A stretch of DNA of 7,984 nucleotides from Desulfobacterales bacterium (GTDB lineage: Bacteria; Desulfobacterota; Desulfobacteria; Desulfobacterales; JAUWMJ01). The translations under genes were made by a program, and so were the position numbers. Under the pieces are notes generated by a model. That model ran no database searches, was not told the DNA's origin, and saw only the letters and a list, made by a program, of their open reading frames with translations. The DNA is taken from the NCBI GenBank assembly GCA_030613225.1, contig JAUWMJ010000118.1:1-7984 (forward strand), written 5' to 3'. Of the stretch, positions 5,338 through 7,984 are shown piece by piece (position 1 is the first letter of the stretch; every line of letters begins with the position of its first letter).

Positions 5338-6381
5338 TCAAATCCATTTGATTTTGTTAGAGGGACTCTTGCACTCAGAAATATTTCCAATAAAAAAAGC
5401 TTTTTCATTCATAGCAAGAAGACGTTCCAAAATTTCCGTGGCAGCTTGCTCCGGAACAACAGCGATCAGGCCGATTCCGTTATTAAATGTTCGCATCATT
5501 TCTGCATCTGAAATATTGCCTGCCCCTTGCAGGAAATGAAAAACAGGAGGTATATCCCAGCTTCCTCTCCGCATGACAACTTCACATGCTTTTGGTATGA
5601 TACGAAGGATATTACCTTCAATGCCCCCACCTGTTATATGGGCAATTCCGTGGACAGGGAGGTCCTTTATAATACTGCGAATAGTTTCGGAATAAATTTT
5701 TGTAGGGGTGAGAAGTTCTTCACCTATGGTTTTGCCAAGTTCAGGTATATGAGTGGAATGATCGAGTTTTTGAATATCGAAGCAAATTTTACGTACAAGG
5801 GAATATCCATTGCTGTGAAGCCCGCTTGATGCAACACCTATAAGTTTATCTCCTACACGAATTTCCGAACCATCAAGTATTTTTGAATTATCTACAATGC
5901 CGACGGTAAACCCGGCAAGGTCATATTCATTTTCCTTGTAAAACCCAGGCATTTCAGCTGTTTCACCACCTATAAGAGCACATCCGGCCTGTCGGCAACC
6001 TTCGCCAATTCCTTTTATAATTTCTGTGGCAAGCTCGTTGTCTAATTTTCCCATTGAAATATAATCGAGGAAGAAAAGAGGTTTGGCGCCCTGGACTGCG
6101 ATGTCATTAACACACATGGCAACAAGGTCGATGCCTATGGTGTCGTGCCTGTTCATAGAGAATGCGATTTTAAGCTTGGTTCCGACACCGTCTGTAGAGC
6201 TGACCAGGACGGGATTTTCATAGTTGGAAGTGTTAAGGGAAAAAAGGCCGCCAAAACCGCCTATTTCACCTATTACCCTTGATCTGGGGGTTTGTTGTGC
6301 TATTTCTTTTATGATATCAACCAGTTTGTTTGCCTTTTCAATATCAACTCCGGCATCAGCATAAGTTAAAGGTTTTGTCAT
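5338..6381 (-). CDS. purM: Phosphoribosylformylglycinamidine cyclo-ligase (AIR synthetase) PurM
   Basis: PurM closes the imidazole ring of FGAM with ATP to give AIR, the fifth step of purine synthesis, in the cytoplasm as a dimer. The 347-residue length is standard. Family blocks in order are SRVIGEIGGFGGLF (34-47), STDGVGTK (62-69), IGIDLVAMCVNDI (82-94), GAKPLFFLDY (98-107), GGETAEMPGFY (138-148), DLAGFTVG (154-161), SSGLHSNGYSLVR (185-197), LLTPTKIY (223-230), AHITGGGIEGN (247-257) and FNNGIG (299-304). The ATG at 6381 has GGAG at good spacing upstream on the minus strand. No other standard purine gene is adjacent; the PurD-like gene lies about 2.8 kb away with nagZ and tsaD in between. 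A 36-codon ORF follows after seven bases. Confidence 0.96.
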   Translation of the reverse strand: MTKPLTYADAGVDIEKANKLVDIIKEIAQQTPRSRVIGEIGGFGGLFSLNTSNYENPVLVSSTDGVGTKLKIAFSMNRHDTIGIDLVAMCVNDIAVQGAKPLFFLDYISMGKLDNELATEIIKGIGEGCRQAGCALIGGETAEMPGFYKENEYDLAGFTVGIVDNSKILDGSEIRVGDKLIGVASSGLHSNGYSLVRKICFDIQKLDHSTHIPELGKTIGEELLTPTKIYSETIRSIIKDLPVHGIAHITGGGIEGNILRIIPKACEVVMRRGSWDIPPVFHFLQGAGNISDAEMMRTFNNGIGLIAVVPEQAATEILERLLAMNEKAFFIGNISECKSPSNKIKWI

Positions 6382-6421
6382 TTCAGTCTCCAGATTAGTT
6401 TTTATAAAATCATAATCATGA

Positions 6422-6558
6422 TTGATGGTCTCGTAAAAAAGTCAAATTTACCACAGAGGCCACGGAGATCACAGAGGTAAGTAGTTAATAAAATAAAATA
6501 TACTCTGTGTTCTCTGTGAGCTTAGTGGTGAAAAAATGGTTTTTTACGACGCCATCAA
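6422..6558. mobile_element. MITE-like palindromic element with nested inverted repeats
   Basis: The 19-base ends TTGATGGTCTCGTAAAAAA (6422-6440) and TTTTTTACGACGCCATCAA (6540-6558) are inverted copies differing at two positions. Nested inside, a 27-base arm starting ACCACAGAGGCCACGGAG (6450-6476) is mirrored with six mismatches by CTCTGTGTTCTCTGTG...TTAGTGGT (6503-6529). The centre is an AT-rich spacer. The element carries no coding frame, and no clear target-site duplication is seen at its edges. Length (137 bases), terminal inverted repeats and lack of genes fit a miniature inverted-repeat element. A half copy of the inner arm occurs at 2556-2583. Whether it is mobile is inferred. Confidence 0.65.
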
Positions 6559-6596
6559 GATTAAACAGATTAGATTTATAAGTCAAAACAATTTTT

Positions 6597-6623
6597 TTGA
6601 CATAATAATAATTGTATTGTAAG
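6597..6623 (+). promoter_or_regulatory. Weak sigma-70-type promoter candidate for the aminotransferase operon
   Basis: A perfect TTGACA box lies at 6597-6602. The best -10 match at a usable distance is TGTAAG (6618-6623, spacing 15), which fits only four of six positions. The location, about 55 bases before the start codon and just outside the MITE-like element, is right for the operon. The -35 box is clear and the -10 box is doubtful. Confidence 0.35.
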
Positions 6624-6678
6624 CAAGAAGCTTTATGAAATAGCATATCATCTATTTGATGAGTTACGGAGGTGTTTT

Positions 6679-7845
6679 ATGACTACTTTTGCAAGACTTG
6701 ATCGACTGCCACCTTATGTGTTTGCTACAGTAAACAAGATAAAAATGGATGCCAGGCATGCAGGGGAAGATATAATAGATCTTGGAATGGGGAACCCTGA
6801 TCTTGGGACGCCACAGCATATCGTTGATAAACTTGTAGAAGCAGCCCGGAAGCCTCATAATCACAGGTATTCAGCGTCCATGGGTATAACCAAGCTCAGA
6901 GTGGCGATTTCCGAATGGTATCAACGAAGGTTTGACGTGGATATTGATCCGGACACTGAAGCGATTGTCACAATAGGCGTAAAAGAAGGAATGTCTCATC
7001 TTATTCTTGTAACTATCCGGCCAGGTGACGTTGTTTTTACACCGAATCCGACTTACCCGATCCATCCGTATTCAACGATTATCGCAGGCGGGGATGTGCG
7101 GGGAATACCTGTTGGCCCGGAGCACGATTTTTTCGAGAACCTTATAAATGCTACAAAGCAGACCTGGCCGAGGCCAAAAATACTAATTTTAAGCTATCCG
7201 CACAATCCCACAACGGAAGTTGTTGACCTTGACTTTTTTGAAAAGCTTGTAGATTACGCAAAAGAAAATAATATCATGATTATTCACGACTTTGCCTATG
7301 CCGATCTTGTTTTTGACGGTTATAAAGCTCCGAGTTTCTTGCAGGCAAAGGGTGCAAGGGATGTAGGGGTTGAATTTTTTTCAATGTCCAAAAGTTACAG
7401 TATGCCAGGTTGGCGGGTAGGTTTTTGCGTAGGGAATAAAGAGATTATTGCAGCACTTCGGAGAATAAAAAGTTATCTTGATTATGGAATTTTTCAGCCG
7501 ATACAAATTGCATCAATTATTGCTTTAAACGGCTCACAGGATTGTGTGGAAGAAATTCGTAAAACTTATAAGGAACGAAGAGACGCACTTATTTCCGGGC
7601 TAAGCAGGGTAGGCTGGAATATAAAAAGTCCAAAAGGGACTATGTTTGTTTGGGGGAAAATACCTGATAAATATGTGAAGATGGGTTCGGTGGAGTTTTC
7701 CAAGTTTCTGATTAAAGAAGCCAGGGTTGCAGTTTCACCAGGGCTGGGATTTGGTGAATACGGTGATGAGTATGTAAGGTTTGCTTTAATAGAAAACAAG
7801 ATGCGTATTAATCAGGCTGTGAGGGGGATAAGGAATATTCTGTAA
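6679..7845 (+). CDS. alaC: PLP-dependent aminotransferase, AlaC-like (probable alanine transaminase)
   Basis: This is a fold-type I class I/II aminotransferase of 388 residues. The N-terminal block [18 protein letters not shown], then [13 protein letters not shown] (29-41), closely follows E. coli AlaC, which transfers the amino group between glutamate/2-oxoglutarate and pyruvate/alanine. Key residues are Asn176 in HNPTT, Asp204 in [10 protein letters not shown] (binds the PLP ring nitrogen), Tyr207, the PLP lysine Lys238 in [15 protein letters not shown], and Arg367 in YVRFALIEN (binds the substrate carboxylate). A strong GGAGG (6668-6672) six bases before ATG fixes the start. The hom gene begins 25 bases after the stop, so the two are probably co-transcribed. 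This linkage to aspartate-family synthesis leaves open an aspartate or related amino-acid substrate. The fold is certain; the substrate is by similarity only. Confidence 0.9.
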   Translation: MTTFARLDRLPPYVFATVNKIKMDARHAGEDIIDLGMGNPDLGTPQHIVDKLVEAARKPHNHRYSASMGITKLRVAISEWYQRRFDVDIDPDTEAIVTIGVKEGMSHLILVTIRPGDVVFTPNPTYPIHPYSTIIAGGDVRGIPVGPEHDFFENLINATKQTWPRPKILILSYPHNPTTEVVDLDFFEKLVDYAKENNIMIIHDFAYADLVFDGYKAPSFLQAKGARDVGVEFFSMSKSYSMPGWRVGFCVGNKEIIAALRRIKSYLDYGIFQPIQIASIIALNGSQDCVEEIRKTYKERRDALISGLSRVGWNIKSPKGTMFVWGKIPDKYVKMGSVEFSKFLIKEARVAVSPGLGFGEYGDEYVRFALIENKMRINQAVRGIRNIL

Positions 7846-7870
7846 TTTCAGGTTAAAGGAAACATTTTTA

Positions 7871-7984
7871 ATGAAAAAGATTAATATAGGAATGCTCGGA
7901 TGCGGCACTGTTGGAACAGGTGTTGCAAAAATGCTTATTGAAAACAAGGACCTGATAACCTCCAGGATCGGGGCAATCTTAAAT
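7871..7984 (+). CDS. hom: Homoserine dehydrogenase, N-terminal start (3' end outside the window)
   Basis: Thirty-eight codons are visible before the window ends. The protein begins MKKINIGMLGCGTVGTGVAK, the typical opening of bacterial homoserine dehydrogenase. It has a beta strand and the Rossmann dinucleotide motif GCGTVG (10-15), followed by a helix MLIENKDLITSRIG. The enzyme reduces aspartate semialdehyde to homoserine for threonine and methionine synthesis. AAGGA (7856-7860) lies ten bases before the ATG. It sits directly behind the AlaC-like gene in the same direction, implying one operon. The call rests on the N-terminus alone, but this opening is characteristic; other NAD(P)-dependent dehydrogenases are less likely. 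Confidence 0.87.
   Translation, partial: MKKINIGMLGCGTVGTGVAKMLIENKDLITSRIGAILN

Noticed and set aside
5071..5511. 146-codon open frame on the plus strand between tsaD and purM
   Set aside because: It begins in GC-rich hairpins, runs through low-complexity AT repeats and then antisense to purM; the composition is not protein-like.

Overview
The window looks like an ordinary chromosomal segment of a sulfate-reducer-type Desulfobacterota bacterium (Desulfobacterales-like). This is inferred from recognised protein families: a DUF3426-type protein, a PurD-like ligase, NagZ, TsaD, PurM, and an AlaC-type aminotransferase followed by homoserine dehydrogenase. The composition is moderately AT-rich, and the intergenic regions are rich in short palindromic repeats. 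No phage, plasmid, CRISPR or defence genes are visible.

Layout from left to right. The C-terminal part of a DUF3426-type protein (+) enters from the left edge and ends at 496, followed by a terminator-like hairpin. About 350 bases without a gene hold an AT-rich inverted repeat. A complete tRNA with anticodon CAT and an encoded CCA end lies at 848-924. A short palindromic repeat follows, then a divergent PurD-like ATP-grasp protein on the minus strand (1022-2527). A 251-base divergent intergenic region with a 107-base near-perfect hairpin separates it from nagZ (+, 2779-3789). nagZ converges on tsaD (-, 3901-4941) across a cluster of mini-hairpins that runs into the tsaD reading frame. Upstream of tsaD on the same strand are a second, colinear hairpin cluster, a possible 36-codon ORF (5220-5330) and purM (5338-6381). 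A 137-base MITE-like palindromic element and a weak promoter candidate lie before the plus-strand pair alaC-like aminotransferase (6679-7845) and the start of hom (7871 to the window edge).

The genes are mostly housekeeping. PurM makes AIR in purine synthesis. The PurD-like protein may carry out the PurD step or be a paralogue with another substrate. NagZ recycles peptidoglycan. TsaD makes the t6A tRNA modification. The aminotransferase and Hom form a short amino-acid operon.

The less ordinary content is non-coding or very small. It comprises several distinct palindromic element families, repeat sequence that seems to have become the C-terminal tail of TsaD, and an undescribed small ORF 7 bases after purM. 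I found no convincing large new biological system.
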